From contig KN834755.1 of assembly GCA_000827265.1 (NCBI GenBank), positions 186,001 to 250,000 on the forward strand: a stretch of DNA of 64,000 nucleotides. The letters are read 5' to 3'. The notes below the pieces were generated by a model that saw only the letters and a program-made list of their open reading frames with translations, was not told the origin of the DNA and searched no databases. This DNA is from Collybiopsis luxurians FD-317 M1 (Eukaryota > Basidiomycota > Agaricomycetes > Agaricales > Omphalotaceae). Positions 1-12,127 of the stretch are shown in pieces. Position 1 is the stretch's first letter; every line of letters begins with the position of its first letter. The position numbers and the translations under genes were made by a program.

Positions 1-1440
1 AGCTCCCCCACGAACTTTGATATCCCGAGCCAGAATGACCATAATTGTGTATAAGCGAAACGCGCTTCTTCGTCTGCTCCGCACTGCTACTATCAATTTC
101 TATATCCTGCGCCTCAATCCGAACCCCGCCATGTCGGGCTGGACGAAGTCCACAGCCCTCCTCAATAATGATGGGTTTGATCTTCTCCAGAAGATCGTCG
201 CCTTCCATAGTTTTTGCTTCATCCGAGTCTGATCTCGTATTCGTAGTTGTCATGATGAGCGGATCGGTAGAGGGAGAGGACGACGAAACAAATTCGGGGC
301 AAAGCTTTAAACCTCTTGTAAGGATGTCAAGCGTCGTTTCGGGGCGTGGAGTAGGATGGTAGTCGTTTGCGACTTTGATTCCCCCTATGACCACCTATAC
401 GCATGAGTCGTCAGAAGCTATAAGGATTGCGGGTTCAATGAACAAAAGTCCACTCACGTCCCCGCTCCGTCTCGGAATGATATACGTCCAAAGGTCATCT
501 CCACTACTGATCGTCCTTCCAAACCTTATCCAAGGCGCACGAAGCACCACCGTCTGCCCGCGAAGTGCATACACGTTCGAGTCCTCGACACCACCGAGAG
601 TTCGTGCGCCGAGCCCTGTGCAGTTGACGATCGCATCAACTGGAGCGGGATTGGTGTCTTGGGCTTGTAGTAAGGAATTGACTTGCGTCTCGACGTCGCG
701 GATATGATCTACGTGCCCTTGGATGACTTTTCCTCCGGATTTCTTGAGCCTCTCGAAGAGATATGGGAGGTAGACGGGAACATCGATAGTAAAGGTGGTC
801 AGGGCGACACCAGACCGGACACCTTGGGCTCTAAGGTCTGGAGTAAGGGATTCCGGGGGAAGAACACGGAACTAGTGGGAAGGGATATCGAATGAAGGAC
901 ATAATAAATCAAGAGCGCAGCTCACGTTGGGATACCACTTCAAACGATGCTCCTCTCCTTCTGGTATTTCAACCTGATAATACTCGACCTGCTCTAACCT
1001 TAGGAAACACTTCTCCGCCTCACTTCCCGGTTCCGATAAAGCCCACATCGTTTTGAACGTCTCTTGGTCAATAGCAAGCTGTTCGGGATGTTCAAAAGAG
1101 TTGGTGGCAGAATTTCCATCGGCTGCGGAGAAACCTATATCGATCAACATCTCCTCGTAAGATTCAGCGATTGAAGGATCGATGATGGCTTTACCTGTAC
1201 CGGTGGCATGAGATACATGATGTGCGCCTGCCCAGTGGCTAGTATAACCAATGGACTTTGGATCGTTGGGCAGCTGTGAGGCGAGGACAGTTACATTGTA
1301 TTTGGTCTTTTCAAGGATGGAAATTGCTGTAGTTAGACCAGCTACCCCTGTACATCCAAGGATTATCAGTGCGCTAGACCAATTGTTGGGGAATGTAAAG
1401 TTTCACCTGCTCCCAATACTACGACGTGCTTTGAGCTCAT
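1..1440 (-). CDS. D-amino-acid oxidase (FAD-dependent), 3' end cut by window edge
   Basis: Oxidises D-amino acids to 2-oxo acids with release of ammonia and hydrogen peroxide, in this family usually in peroxisomes. The ATG at 1440 opens MSSKHVVVLGAG; an intron of about 60 bp (roughly 1346-1401) splits the FAD dinucleotide-binding motif, giving GAGVAGLTTAIS after splicing. Later exons carry family signatures: SHWAGAHH near residue 55, NCTGLGARTLGG with YALRGQTVVLRAPW in the middle, and GLRPARHGGVRIE plus NYGHSGSGYQSSWG at the C-terminal end, which reads off position 1. Further introns lie near 889-925 and 365-460. The termination codon is outside the window. It is divergent from the F-box gene, with about 340 bp between the two starts. 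Degenerate fragments of this gene recur at 42.8-43.2 and 44.4-44.8 kb. Family assignment is firm; substrate preference cannot be read. Confidence 0.9.
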
Positions 1441-1779
1441 TGTGGTAAGTCGCGTTCAAAGAACAAATCTCGAAATTGCTGTAGATTTATATCGCTGTCA
1501 AGTCACTGAATACGGATGCGGTCATACGGAATTCTGGCTCCGGAATTTCAACGGAATGCCTGTGGAACTCCGTGGATCCACAAGGTCTAAGTAGAGCTCG
1601 AATTGAGACCCAAGCCCGCAAAAAAAGATTTTAAAAAGGTTGAATTCTGAGTCCAACGGTGAGGTTGAGGCATATACTGTGTGCAATGATCGCGTTCAAA
1701 AAGCCACGTGACGATAGTCCAACTTTTGTTTCGCGACTTCCATCGTGTCGGTCGACCTCAGCCAAACCTCAGCGCTGGC

Positions 1780-3411
1780 ATGTTTATGCCCTTCAAACCG
1801 CGAGTCAAGGTCGACACTGTTGTAATCAATGAACGGCTTCGGTCATGTTATGGTGTGACAGCATCGCAGGTCTCTGAAGTTCAGGAGATACTAGAGTTGT
1901 CCAAGCAGGATCGTGCGGACTATGAAAAGGAAATGAATCGCCTGCAGAGTGTCTACAAAACAGAGCTTGAACGTCTTCGAGCCGTCTATGAACAAGATCT
2001 TCATAGCATGCGCATACGACAGCGAGGGCTAGAGAAATACACCAGTACAATCTCCACACTCCTGTCGCCCATTCGGCGTCTTCCCAACGAGCTCCTATCT
2101 TACATTTTCATTCTATTCTGCGGGGTCAATGATTTGACTGGCAACAGGCCAGGTAGCAGGTCAGCACTAACGGTCAGTGCTGTTTGTTACAGGTGGAGGG
2201 AATTCGCGATTTCCCAACCGGTTCTTTGGACGAGCATAACGATTCACTGTAAAGAGTATGAAGAAATTTTGGATGTCCAAGCAGAAAATGCTCTGGCTCG
2301 TCAGGTTGAGCTCTACCTAGCTCGGTCCTGCAACAAACTTCTCTCTCTAGATCTCATTCCACGTCCACCTTATGCCGACCGTCCTGTTCTTCTAGCTCTT
2401 GCTCGAGAATCAAGGCGCTGGGAACATTTGTTGTACAGAGATGACAAATTTGGCACCTACCAAATACCTTGTTTCCAATCCCTGTCTCTTCCAGAGTTAA
2501 GGACTGTATATTTCATGAGCTCCGACGCGTGTTCCGGCGAGGTTATACCTGAGGGTGCCTTCAGCCTTGCCCCTAAAATCAAAACATTAGGTTTCGAGTC
2601 CATGTGCATTGAAGAAGTTCTGGGTGTATTTTCGTGGGACGGAATAACTGAGCTCGACTACACCATTTCATATCCCGACCTCGAAATTTTTGCTGTCTTA
2701 GAGCAGTGCACGAAGCTCCGTCGTCTTTCGCTAGTAGCCGACGATCCGCATAGTGACATTCCGAAAGCGGAGCTATCTTCTGGAACACTCTCAGAACTTT
2801 CTGTTCTTCAAATCCAGGATTCCTTTCATGCACTCGACTATGCAATGTCGAACCTCACTTTACCTCACTTGGTTAAGTTAACAGTTTCTGCTGGCCAAAA
2901 AGTCACTCCGAATCCCTTCCCTGTCTTGAATGATTTCTTTACACGCTCACAATGTCGGTTGACAAGCCTAACACTCAAACGTCTGGCTTTTACAGACGCG
3001 CAGATTGTGTCGCTCCTCCTCTGTCTTCCCTGTCTGGTGGATCTATCCTGCGAGGATCCAAACCGCACCGACTGCCGTCCCATTTCGACCCCATTTATCA
3101 AAAGCCTTCATAGCTGGGAACGAAGCGGTCTGCATTTTTTGACCCAACCTCTCGTTCCGAAGCTTTCTTCTCTCGTATTGAAGGTCGAATCTTTCTCGTT
3201 CGATTCCTGCTCTTTTGTTGACACGATTGCCTCTCGCTGGCTTCCAGACCAAGCTAGTGAAGCACAAATCGGTGTTTCGTGTCTGCGGTCGGTAGAGCTG
3301 CATTTACCAAAAGATATGGATGGAGTTCCTTTTGAGCAGTTGAGGCAGTTTGACAAGGCTGGGATGCGCATTGTCGTAAAATGTAGAGGGAATGTAGGTT
3401 ATCTTGTTTGA
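1780..3411 (+). CDS. F-box domain protein, LRR-like C-terminal region
   Basis: A 543-aa uninterrupted frame. The frame is open upstream to a GTG at 1708, but the first ATG is at 1780 (MFMPFKPRVKV), and I take that as the start. Residues about 35-80 form a heptad-like charged coiled coil (KQDRADYEKEMNRLQ and following). It is followed by an F-box-type segment, ISTLLSPIRRLPNELLSYIF, with the conserved LPxELLxxIF core, then VCYRWREFAISQPVLW. The remainder is leucine-rich and irregular, as in agaric F-box proteins, where it probably binds substrates. The family links targets to an SCF ubiquitin ligase through Skp1. Substrate unknown. A relic of the N-terminal part lies at 9.7 kb, and a distant paralogue at 26.0-27.8 kb. 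Confidence 0.85.
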   Translation: MFMPFKPRVKVDTVVINERLRSCYGVTASQVSEVQEILELSKQDRADYEKEMNRLQSVYKTELERLRAVYEQDLHSMRIRQRGLEKYTSTISTLLSPIRRLPNELLSYIFILFCGVNDLTGNRPGSRSALTVSAVCYRWREFAISQPVLWTSITIHCKEYEEILDVQAENALARQVELYLARSCNKLLSLDLIPRPPYADRPVLLALARESRRWEHLLYRDDKFGTYQIPCFQSLSLPELRTVYFMSSDACSGEVIPEGAFSLAPKIKTLGFESMCIEEVLGVFSWDGITELDYTISYPDLEIFAVLEQCTKLRRLSLVADDPHSDIPKAELSSGTLSELSVLQIQDSFHALDYAMSNLTLPHLVKLTVSAGQKVTPNPFPVLNDFFTRSQCRLTSLTLKRLAFTDAQIVSLLLCLPCLVDLSCEDPNRTDCRPISTPFIKSLHSWERSGLHFLTQPLVPKLSSLVLKVESFSFDSCSFVDTIASRWLPDQASEAQIGVSCLRSVELHLPKDMDGVPFEQLRQFDKAGMRIVVKCRGNVGYLV

Positions 3412-4202
3412 GAGAGGCTATAGGTGATTTTTCCCAAGTGCCTATACGTACATTTGGGGTGATAGTAATTTTGATACTCTAGTCATAATCTTGTAATCTT
3501 GCGGGTTGCGACCACAGATGCTAATATTGGCAAAAAATGAGATGGAAGAGAAGAGATTGAAGTGGCTAACTCTGAGGTAGGGTAAATCGGGCGCCATCCT
3601 CGTAAGACTCTACCATTTCCAAAGGCAAAACCTAAATTCAACGTGAAACGCTACTTCTGCCTCTATTTTTGAAAGAGCTGTTTTAGCTACTATGAACGTC
3701 CTCAATGTCCCTGCGCGCAACATCAAAATCAAGGGTGCAATCGTTGACAGGCTGTTGTTGCCCATAATTGCGGCTTGAACGGGAAAACCTGTTGGTCACT
3801 GTAAGTGTAATGGAAAGGATCAAGACAGAAGCCTCGGCGAAAGGCTAAAAGGTAATGCCGATAAATCTCTTCTCTGTCCATTGCTTCGCCAACGTGCAAA
3901 GCACCTAGAATAGCTATTTTGATGCCTCGAAGAGCACGGCAAGAGCATGACGGGACACCGCAAACGTCGGCTATCCTTTGCCAGTGCCGCCACTAGAGCT
4001 GTCAAAATTCAGTTACGGACCTCCTGCGACAAAGAAAGAGCGATTCCGCGATACCATACACGGTTCAGTAGTCTCTGTCAACGCCCAAACTTTCCTTGTA
4101 TACTATAACAGCTGTAAGACAGCTCAATCACATCGGAGACTCGGACTATCATCGCTCGGGGTGTACCCACATGCCACTGTAATTCACCACATTCTTCGCA
4201 AG
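3412..4202 (+). other. Intergenic region, F-box gene to S53 gene 1
   Basis: No gene seen. From about 3640 onward the sequence aligns by eye with the reverse complement of about 42,030-42,660, upstream of the third S53 copy. It is therefore part of the inverted segmental duplication. Confidence 0.6.
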
Positions 4203-4210
4203 TATAAAAG
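4203..4210 (+). promoter_or_regulatory. TATA box of S53 gene 1
   Basis: TATAAAAG lies 39-46 bp upstream of the ATG at 4249. The corresponding site of the third copy (near 42,090, minus strand) reads CATAAAAG. Confidence 0.6.
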
Positions 4211-4248
4211 CCTGGTAGAGCTCAAATCAAATCTAGTAGACCAGAGAC

Positions 4249-6581
4249 ATGGTTCGCCTAACAGTTATCCCTTATATTGCTTTACTCTCTTTACTCCGTG
4301 CCTCCATAGCGGCCGGGATACCTGCTCGCCGTTCGATGGCCGTACACGACGCACGTACTCTTCCAGTATACTTTGCCAGTTCTGGTACTCCCAACCACAG
4401 TGAGCCCATCAACCTCAAGATCGCACTTACTGCCCAGGACACGACCGGCTTGGAACAGAAGCTCCACGAAGTTTCGGACCCAACTTCACCTTTGTATGGC
4501 CAACATTTGAGTTACGAAGAGGTTCGTATCTCTGTACGTGTTGCTTAACCTAGTGGGGGTGTTTACTGCCCCTTTCTGCAGACCAAAGCCTTCGCTGGTC
4601 CCACATCCGATAGCGTCGACGCCGTTACAGCTTGGCTCAACGAAAATGGAATAACCAACATAACTACCACCGGAGCTTTCGATGACTGGCTTGCATTTAC
4701 CGTCCCTATCTCAACTGCCAACTTACTTTTTAATGCCGATTACCAGCAGTATACTGAGATCGGAGGCCCTACGCAGTTGACCAGAACTTTGGCTTACTCT
4801 ATCCCGGTTGACTTGAAAGATCACATCAATGTGCTCCTTCCCAGTACGGATTTCGTGAGGAACCTCCAAACACCTGGATTCCGCATTCCCGCGCCTGTTC
4901 CGTCAAACAACACTGCTAGAACGATTGCTCCTCCTTCCTGTCCCTTGGTTATTACTCCTGCTTGTTTGCAAGCCTTGTATGGAATCCCAGCCACCAAAGC
5001 TACTCAAACATCCAATGTGCTGGGCGTTTCCGGCTTTCATAGCCAAGGGCCTCAGGTGAGACAGCATATAATCAGCTTGTTGAGTTACACTCTCCCTAAA
5101 TAACTTCATTTAGAGACTAGATTTGCGAGCCTTTTTGACCATTCTCAGACCCGACATACCACCCAATACTACTTACACTTTGGAAACCATCGACGGCGGA
5201 AGCAATCCCCAGGTAGGTCAAATTTAACTATTCCATGATTTTTGCCGACTCATGGTAAATGCTAGGGGTCGAGTGATGCTGCTGGCGAGGGTGTAAGTCA
5301 TATCTTAGTCGGACTACCGCCAACTGAATGCTGATAAGACTGTTAGAACTATGATATCCAATATACTGTCGGTGTCGCGACTGGAGTCCCTGTGACATTC
5401 ATTAACGTTGGTCCAAATACTACCGACGGCATTGACGGATTCCTCGACATGATGGATTATCTCAATGCTCAGACTTCTCCTCCTCACGTTAGTTATTCAG
5501 AAATATATATACCGAAATATTGCTTACTGGACGACTAACATACTTACTGTAGGTCCTCACCACAAGGTTAGAACAAATTTCTAGCTTCCTTTTCCATTTT
5601 CCTAACTCTTTCTAGTGCCGGACTTAGTGAGCCGGAGGTTACCAGCGTTTTGGCCAAGTATGAAATTTTCAGTGTAGCATCGTTGTATACTGACGAAGGC
5701 GAATTTTTCAGACAGCTCTGTAATGCATATATGGCAGCTGGAGCTCGGGGGATTTCCGTTCTGTTTGGTTCGGGAGATAGCGGAGTCGGACCTGGAAGCC
5801 AGAATTGTACATCATTCACCCCAATCTTCCCTGCAAGCTGCCCATTTGTGACTTCTGGTAACCCTTTTTTCTTCATCTTTAAAAATCGATTGTTTGATCG
5901 TGATTTTTTTAGTGGGCGCAACTACCAATTTCACAGCCGAAACCTCTGCCTCGTTCTCTGGCGGTGGGTTTTCCGATATATTTGCTCAACCGTCGTATCA
6001 AAGCACGGCGGTATCCAGCTACCTGTCTGCTCTCGGTAGCACCTATTCTGGAAAGTTCAACAGCACAGGTCGTGCTTTCCCCGACGTCGCAGCTCAAGGT
6101 CAAAATGTGGGGTATATCAATGCAGGCCAGCAAACACTTTTCACCGGCACCTCGGCTTCTACCCCAATCTTTGCAAGTATAATTGCTTTGATTAATGACA
6201 GACTCGTTGCCACCGGGAAAAGTCCTCTGGGCTTTTTGAATCCTTTGTATGTCATCATTCTCCCTGTGCATTTTTTTTTAGCAATATCGAATTCATTTGC
6301 TTTCAGTTTGTATGCCAATCCTGGCGCATTCTTCGACATCACCACCGGAAGCAACCCCGGATGTAAGTGTAATTGACTGTCAGAGCTGTATTCATTGAAT
6401 TTTTTCTACGTATTTCCAAACTATAGGTGGAACCAATGGTTTCCCAGCCCAAGCTGGATGCAAGTCCTTTTGAATTTGATAATGTCGACCGATCTCACAA
6501 GAACATATTCTTGCAGGGGACCCGGTAACGGGTCTCGGCACTCCCAACTTCGCCAACCTCCTCGCCGCAGCTGGGGTGTAA
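4249..6581 (+). CDS. Secreted serine-carboxyl peptidase, sedolisin family S53 (copy 1)
   Basis: Tripeptidyl-peptidase/sedolisin-type enzyme, expected to be secreted and active at acid pH. Twelve exons (4249-4521, 4582-5055, 5114-5212, 5266-5292, 5347-5487, 5553-5566, 5616-5657, 5712-5857, 5913-6246, 6307-6362, 6427-6459, 6517-6581) sum to 1704 nt, exactly 567 aa. Residues 1-22 are a signal peptide (MVRLTVIPYIALLSLLRASIAA). Next comes a pro-kumamolisin-like propeptide (LTAQDTTGLEQKL, DPTSPLYGQHLSYEE). The catalytic domain shows the Glu-x3-Asp pair in GEGNYDIQ, VLTTSAG, the oxyanion Asp in FGSGDSGVG, and the nucleophile Ser in TGTSASTP. GFLNPFLYANPG and TGLGTPNF close the domain and hold its calcium site. 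The last intron uses a GC donor (6460). Exon 6 is only 14 nt. Tandem with copy 2, with which it shares the same 12-exon plan. Confidence 0.93.
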
Positions 6582-7098
6582 CGAATCATTCGTTAAGAAG
6601 GCGGCTGTATTCGAATAGAATGACAATTGTCACATCAGATATGTATGGCATAGTACAATTGAAGAATGATGTTTAATTTTACGTATGATGGAGGAAGTTA
6701 AATTAGAATGACCAGCTACCAAAACCGACGGCACAACTTCCTATTAGACAGATTATAACAGAATTTTTGATGGCTATTTATTTTTACAGCTTAAAAATCA
6801 ATGCAGGAGACTTGTCGGATCGTCAGCACTCCACCTTCACACTCTACCTATATCAACTACTCGGATCGTGCCATCCTCCATCCTCCATCCAATGATCTAT
6901 TACCGTTGTTTGTATCATTAATTTGTTGCCTGGGAAGATACCATGTATACAAGCCTCCAATCCTTGCTTGCGGCAACCTTATGGTCCTTCTACAGCTCTA
7001 CGCTGTTAACTCGGGATCTGAGCTCAGGACTCGACTGCATCAATGAATATGAGGTATTGCTTAATATAGAGCTCCAATAAATCGATTGCTCAGCTCAG

Positions 7099-7105
7099 TA
7101 TAAAG
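7099..7105 (+). promoter_or_regulatory. TATA box of S53 gene 2
   Basis: TATAAAG about 60 bp upstream of the ATG at 7166. The 6,582-7,098 stretch between the two peptidase genes shows no other gene. Confidence 0.5.
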
Positions 7106-7165
7106 GTTACATGGAAGATCGCTTGATCTCGTCGTGGCCTTCTCCATCTGCTCCTCTCTAGCATT

Positions 7166-9511
7166 ATGGTTTGCCTCACAGCTTTGTCTTTTGCTGCTTT
7201 AATCTCCTCGCTCTGTCCATCTATGGCGGCTGGCGTCCCCGCCCGCAGTGCAATGGTTGTACATGAGTCGCGTACCCTTCCGGCACACTTTGCCAGTTCT
7301 GGTACTCCCGATCCCGATACGCCCATTAACCTCAACATTGCACTTACCGCTCAGGACATGGCCGGTTTGGAACAGAAATTGTACGACGTTTCTGATCCAA
7401 CCTCGCCCTCATATGGCCAATATTTGAGTTACGAGGAGGTACGTATTGTCGCGTTGATGAACCCAGAGCACGTGTAAATTGCTTTTTTTAGACCAAAGCT
7501 TTCGCAGGTCCTACACCCGATACTGTTGCGGCTGTCACAGCTTGGCTCAACGAAAATGGAATCAAAGACATCGCCACCTCTGGAGCTTTCGGGGACTGGC
7601 TTGCGTTCACCGTCCCCATCTCAACTGCGAATTCACTCTTGGACGCTGACTACCAGGACTACTCCGAAATTGGGGGTCCCACACAACTGACTAGAACTTT
7701 GACCTACTCTATCCCTGCCGACTTGAAGGATAACATTAACTTGATCTACCCCAGCACGGACTTCGTGAGGAGCCTTCAATTGCCTATAGTCAAGACTCCT
7801 GTGCCGACTCCATCAAACAACACTCCTCCGTCGTGCAACGCAAGTGTTACTCCTGCTTGTTTACAGGATTTGTATGGAATTCCGGTCACCAAGGCTACTC
7901 AAACTTCTAACGGGCTCGGTGTTTCTGGTTTTGAAGACCAATGGCCTCAAGTGGGATAGCATACAATCAAATTTTCTTTCCTCTAATAGCTTCATGCAGA
8001 TTGCAGACTTGGCAAGTTTCTTGACCGATTTTAGGCCCGACATTCCACCCAACACCACTTTCACTTTACAAACCCTCAACAACGGAAGTGATCCTCAGGT
8101 AGGTTGCTTGTTCCGATGCCATCATTTTTTGTCAATTTTTTGAGGAATTTAGGGCCCACTAGATGCTGGTGTTGAGGCTGTGAGTCTCGGTTTTATTCGG
8201 GATCCTGATAAAATGCTGAAGAAATTATTAGAACCTCGACATTCAATATACTGTAGGCGTCGCTTCCGGCGTTCCAGTGACGTTCTTCAGTGTTGGCGGG
8301 CCGCCAGACATTCAGCCCGTCGACATTGTTGGTAAATTCCTGGATCTCGTAAACTACGTCAATAACCAGACTTATCCGCCTCACGTAGGTTTCTTTCATA
8401 TTTTCCATCCAGAGTATCTTGTTGACTCAGAATTTAACATAGGTTCTCACTACCAGGTCAATAAAATTCAAGTTCGTTTTCTGATATCTTGCTCATCATC
8501 CTGTCATGCATCTAGTTACGGAATCAATGAAACAGATGTTAGCGCTCCTATGGCCAAGTAAGGACTGATTTGTTAAAATGGTATCGCTACCCTGCTAACG
8601 GAAGATTCCTACTAGCCAACTCTGCAATGCTTTCATGGCAGCTGGAGCTCGCGGAGTTTCTGTTCTGTTTGCTTCGGGTGACGGTGGCGTCAGTGGAGGG
8701 CATACCCAGAACTGTACAACATTCGTCCCAACCTTCCCTTCAGGTTGCCCATTCGTAACTTCTGGTAACTTTACTGTTTTAATGGGCACTCCATCGATAT
8801 TAATTTTTTTTTTTCAAATCCTAATCTCTCTTAGTGGGTGCGACTACGGGAGTCAACGAAACTTCCGCCTTGTTCTCCAGCGGCGGATTCTCCAACATAT
8901 TCACTCGACCTTCGTATCAGGACACGGATGTGACCGATTATCTCAATGCTCTCGGTAGCACCAATTCTGGGCTGTTCAACAGGACAGGCCGCGCTTTCCC
9001 CGACGTCGCTGCTCAAGGTGAAAACTTTGAGATCATCCTTGGAGGCAACGCAGGGCTAGTTTCTGGAACCTCTTGCTCATCCCCAGTCTTTGCGAGCGTG
9101 ATCGCTCTGATCAACGATAAACTCATTGCTGCCGGAAAAAGTCCGCTAGGCTTTTTGAACCCTTTGTATGTCTCTATTTTCCTGCTTGGCTTACGCTTCG
9201 AATTTATTTTCTTCCAGCTTGTATGCTAACCCAGGTGCTTTCAACGATATCACCACTGGAAACAACCCCGGATGTAAGTTCTAATAGTAACTGCTAAAGC
9301 TATATTGATTGAAAAATTTTCCTGTACTGTCTAGGTGGAACAAACGGTTTCCCTGCTGGAACTGGATGTGAGTTATTTTCTCGAGTACTACTGCCATTAT
9401 ATATGCTGACACTTCCTTGCAGGGGATGCGGTCACCGGTCTCGGTACTCCCAATTTTGCCAAGCTCCTCGCAGCTGCAGAAGCAGTAGAGTATAATAAAA
9501 TCGAAGTTTAA
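7166..9511 (+). CDS. Secreted serine-carboxyl peptidase, sedolisin family S53 (copy 2)
   Basis: Paralogue of the neighbouring gene with the same intron positions. Twelve exons (7166-7438, 7492-7950, 8000-8098, 8153-8179, 8232-8384, 8443-8456, 8516-8557, 8616-8764, 8835-9165, 9218-9273, 9335-9367, 9423-9511) sum to 1725 nt, exactly 574 aa. The N-terminus is a signal peptide (MVCLTALSFAALISSLCPSMAA) followed by a propeptide. Catalytic features: EANLD gives the Glu-x3-Asp pair, FASGDGGVSGG holds the oxyanion Asp, and VSGTSCSSP the nucleophile Ser. The C-terminal extension AEAVEYNKIEV is longer than in copy 1. All introns are GT-AG, including the last, where copy 1 uses GC. No inactivating change seen, so both enzymes are probably active extracellular proteases used in nutrition or defence. 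Confidence 0.93.
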
Positions 9512-9714
9512 ACTTCTTGTGCTCGAATAGAATGGCAACTATTACATGCACACGAATAAAAACTTCCTCTCAAAACGAGAATGGAATAGTCCACACAGAT
9601 ACGCACTGAATATATACCAAGTATACAAGAGAGATTAAATGACTACTACATAACGTTGTTTCATACAAAACAGGGTTGGATATCTACTTGCAATCAGACT
9701 CTAACTAAGACATT

Positions 9715-9940
9715 GAGCGTGTGTGGGAACCACGTAATGATAGTACACTTTGTTTCGCGCTTCCTTCGTCGACACACGTCTGCACCCTCTGAACCGCGAC
9801 TCAAGGTCACTTCAGTCACGTTGTATCCCGGATGTATCAGCATCGCAGATCTGTAAAATTAAAGAGTTACTGGAGCTGTCCGGGCAGGATCGCGCAGCCG
9901 ATTCTCTGGTCGAACATCAAAATTTGCTACAAGAAATATG
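9715..9940 (+). pseudogene. Relic of the N-terminal part of the F-box gene
   Basis: Aligns by eye with about 1700-1920. Shared stretches include the frame around PRLKVTSV against PRVKVDTV, then the segment ending KELLELSGQDRA against QEILELSKQDRA. A stop and a frame change separate these pieces, and the F-box itself is missing. Its place just after the second peptidase suggests that an F-box plus S53 unit was tandemly duplicated and the second F-box copy was mostly lost. Confidence 0.7.
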
Positions 9941-10160
9941 TTGAGGTTTGGAAGTTTGAAAAGAGACTTCTCTAGCTCGTTAGGCCTTCATGTTGTCACG
10001 TCAGTAATTCTCATTCCTGTAGATCCCGTATACAGCTTACTCTTCCAAGAAATGATGTGAGCGGACGCTTTGATCCTCTCCTTTTATAGTACGAAGATAA
10101 GATAAAGAATTGTATTTGATCCGATTTTATCTGAGCCTATCTCTATCCCCAACCATCACC

Positions 10161-12127
10161 ATGTCCCAACCAACCTCGCAAACGACAATCACCCCTCACA
10201 ATCAACAGCCGCTTATAACGCGTCACTATCCCTCTGAATCAGAGCTCGACGCTACAATCGCAAAGGTCGCAGAAGCACAGAAATCTTGGGCAAAGGTTCC
10301 TTTGGACGAGAGAATCAAGATTGGGTACAAGTTTATCGTGAGTCAGACTGAAACTGGGATACTATTATACCAGAAGAGTATGCTCATACGATCGTTTAGG
10401 AAGAATTTGCCGCCTCCTCATCCGATCTCCCGCTCGAAACCACGATGCAAATGGGCCGACCCGTGACTCAAATCCAAGGAGAGATTAATGGTTTTCTGGA
10501 TCGCGCCAGATACATGTTGTCTATTGCAAAATCGTCTCTCGCCGATGTTCCTTTGACGGACACCGATAAACCTGGTTTTCGGAGATTCATTCGCAGGACT
10601 CCGCTTGGTGTTGTTCTGGTTATCGCGCCTTGGAAGTATGTGTGATTCACCCTTGCATCAGCTGCTCATCTTTGACGCAATAGTTACATAGCTTCCCGTA
10701 CCTAGTTTCCATAAACTCGGTTCTTCCCGCTCTCATTGCAGGCAACGCAGTCGTGCTCAAACCTTCTCCACAAACTCCGTTGACAGCAGAACGTTTCGCT
10801 GCTGCCCTCGTAAGAGCCGGAGTTCCTTCAGATGCCATCAAAGTCCTTCATCTGAGTCCGGAGCTGACAAAACATGCGGTGGAGAATAAGAGCGTCGCAT
10901 TTGTTAGCTTTACAGGAAGCGTAATCGGAGGAAAGAAGGTGGAAGAGGCTGCAGTTGGAGCTGCCGGGTTCAAGGGTGTTGCTCTTGAGGTATCTTTGCC
11001 TATCTTTATGTTAATTTGATGCTTACAGTGGTTATAGCTAGGTGGTAAAGACCCAGCATACGTTCGGGCCGATGCTGATTTGGATTACACGGTAGCGGAA
11101 CTTGTGGATGGTGCGCCTGTGTCCTCCATTTTTGGTTAACATCTCCGCCCACTAGATTCTTTCAGGCGCGATGTTCAATTCTGGTCAAAGCTGTTGTGCC
11201 GTCGAGGTGCGTATACTCTAAGTAACAGTCCTTAGAATTCGGTTTGACGATCAATAGCGTATATACGTGCACGAGTCTATCTATCAATCTTTCGTGGACA
11301 AATATGTGGAAATCGTCAGAGTGCGTTTTCATGCCCTATCTTTTTCGTCCTCCGAATTCTGGCTGACAGCTGCTCTTCATTTCAGAACTATAAACTCGGT
11401 GATCCCACCCTTCCTTCAACGAATCTTGGTCCTGTTGTCTCGCTCGCTAGCGCAGAAAGAATTCGTAAGCAAGTAGCAGATGCAGTGAAAGCTGGTGCCA
11501 AAGCATTAGTTCCGGAGGAGCTATTCCCTGCAGCGAAAATGTTAGTACATTCCTCGCTAGTTCTCAAATAGCGTTAGTTTCTCATTGTCCCTTCATTAAA
11601 GCGGAACGACGTATGTCGCACCTCAAGTCTTAGTGAATGTCGACCACTGTGAGTTTTTCATCCGGCAAGTACTCAACCGCTCTTACTGATTGATCAACCA
11701 GCCATGGACGTCATGATGGAGGAGACATTTGGCCCCGTGGTCGGAATACAAAAAGTTACCTCCGACGAAGAAGCCATTAAGCTAATGAATGACTCTCCTT
11801 ACGGACTCACGGCCTCTGTCTGGACGCCAGAATCTTCTCAGGATGCGTTCCTTGAGATTGCTGATCAGCTTGAGACCGGTACAGTGTTTTTGAATAGATG
11901 TGATTATCTCGATCCGGCTTTGGCGTGGACTGGAGTGAAGGATAGTGGAAGAGGGGTTAGTTTGAGTCGATATGGTGGGTACTTAGTGAACTTTGATTCT
12001 TGTTTTTTTCTCATGCGCGCTATCGATCGGTTTTGAACATGATACTGATTTCTTTTCGTTTCTTTTGCTAGGTTATGATCAACTAACGAGAGCGAAGAGT
12101 GTTCATATGAAGATAAAGACTGCATAG
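10161..12127 (+). CDS. Aldehyde dehydrogenase (NAD(P)-dependent), ALDH superfamily
   Basis: Oxidises an aldehyde to a carboxylic acid using NAD(P)+. Ten exons (10161-10337, 10400-10635, 10692-10989, 11038-11110, 11166-11206, 11258-11320, 11386-11540, 11602-11648, 11702-11974, 12072-12127) sum to 1419 nt, 472 aa. I place the third exon after ACATAG at 10,691 so that the conserved APWNFPYL is restored. Visible motifs: NAVVLKPSPQTP (cofactor), SFTGSVIGG, the general base Glu in ALELGGKDP, the catalytic Cys in NSGQSCCAVER, and EETFGPVVGI near the C-terminus. The length is that of a cytosolic ALDH, and no signal or transit peptide is evident. The protein looks complete. Closest known behaviour is that of succinate-semialdehyde or general aliphatic dehydrogenases; the substrate is not determinable here. 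Confidence 0.93.
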
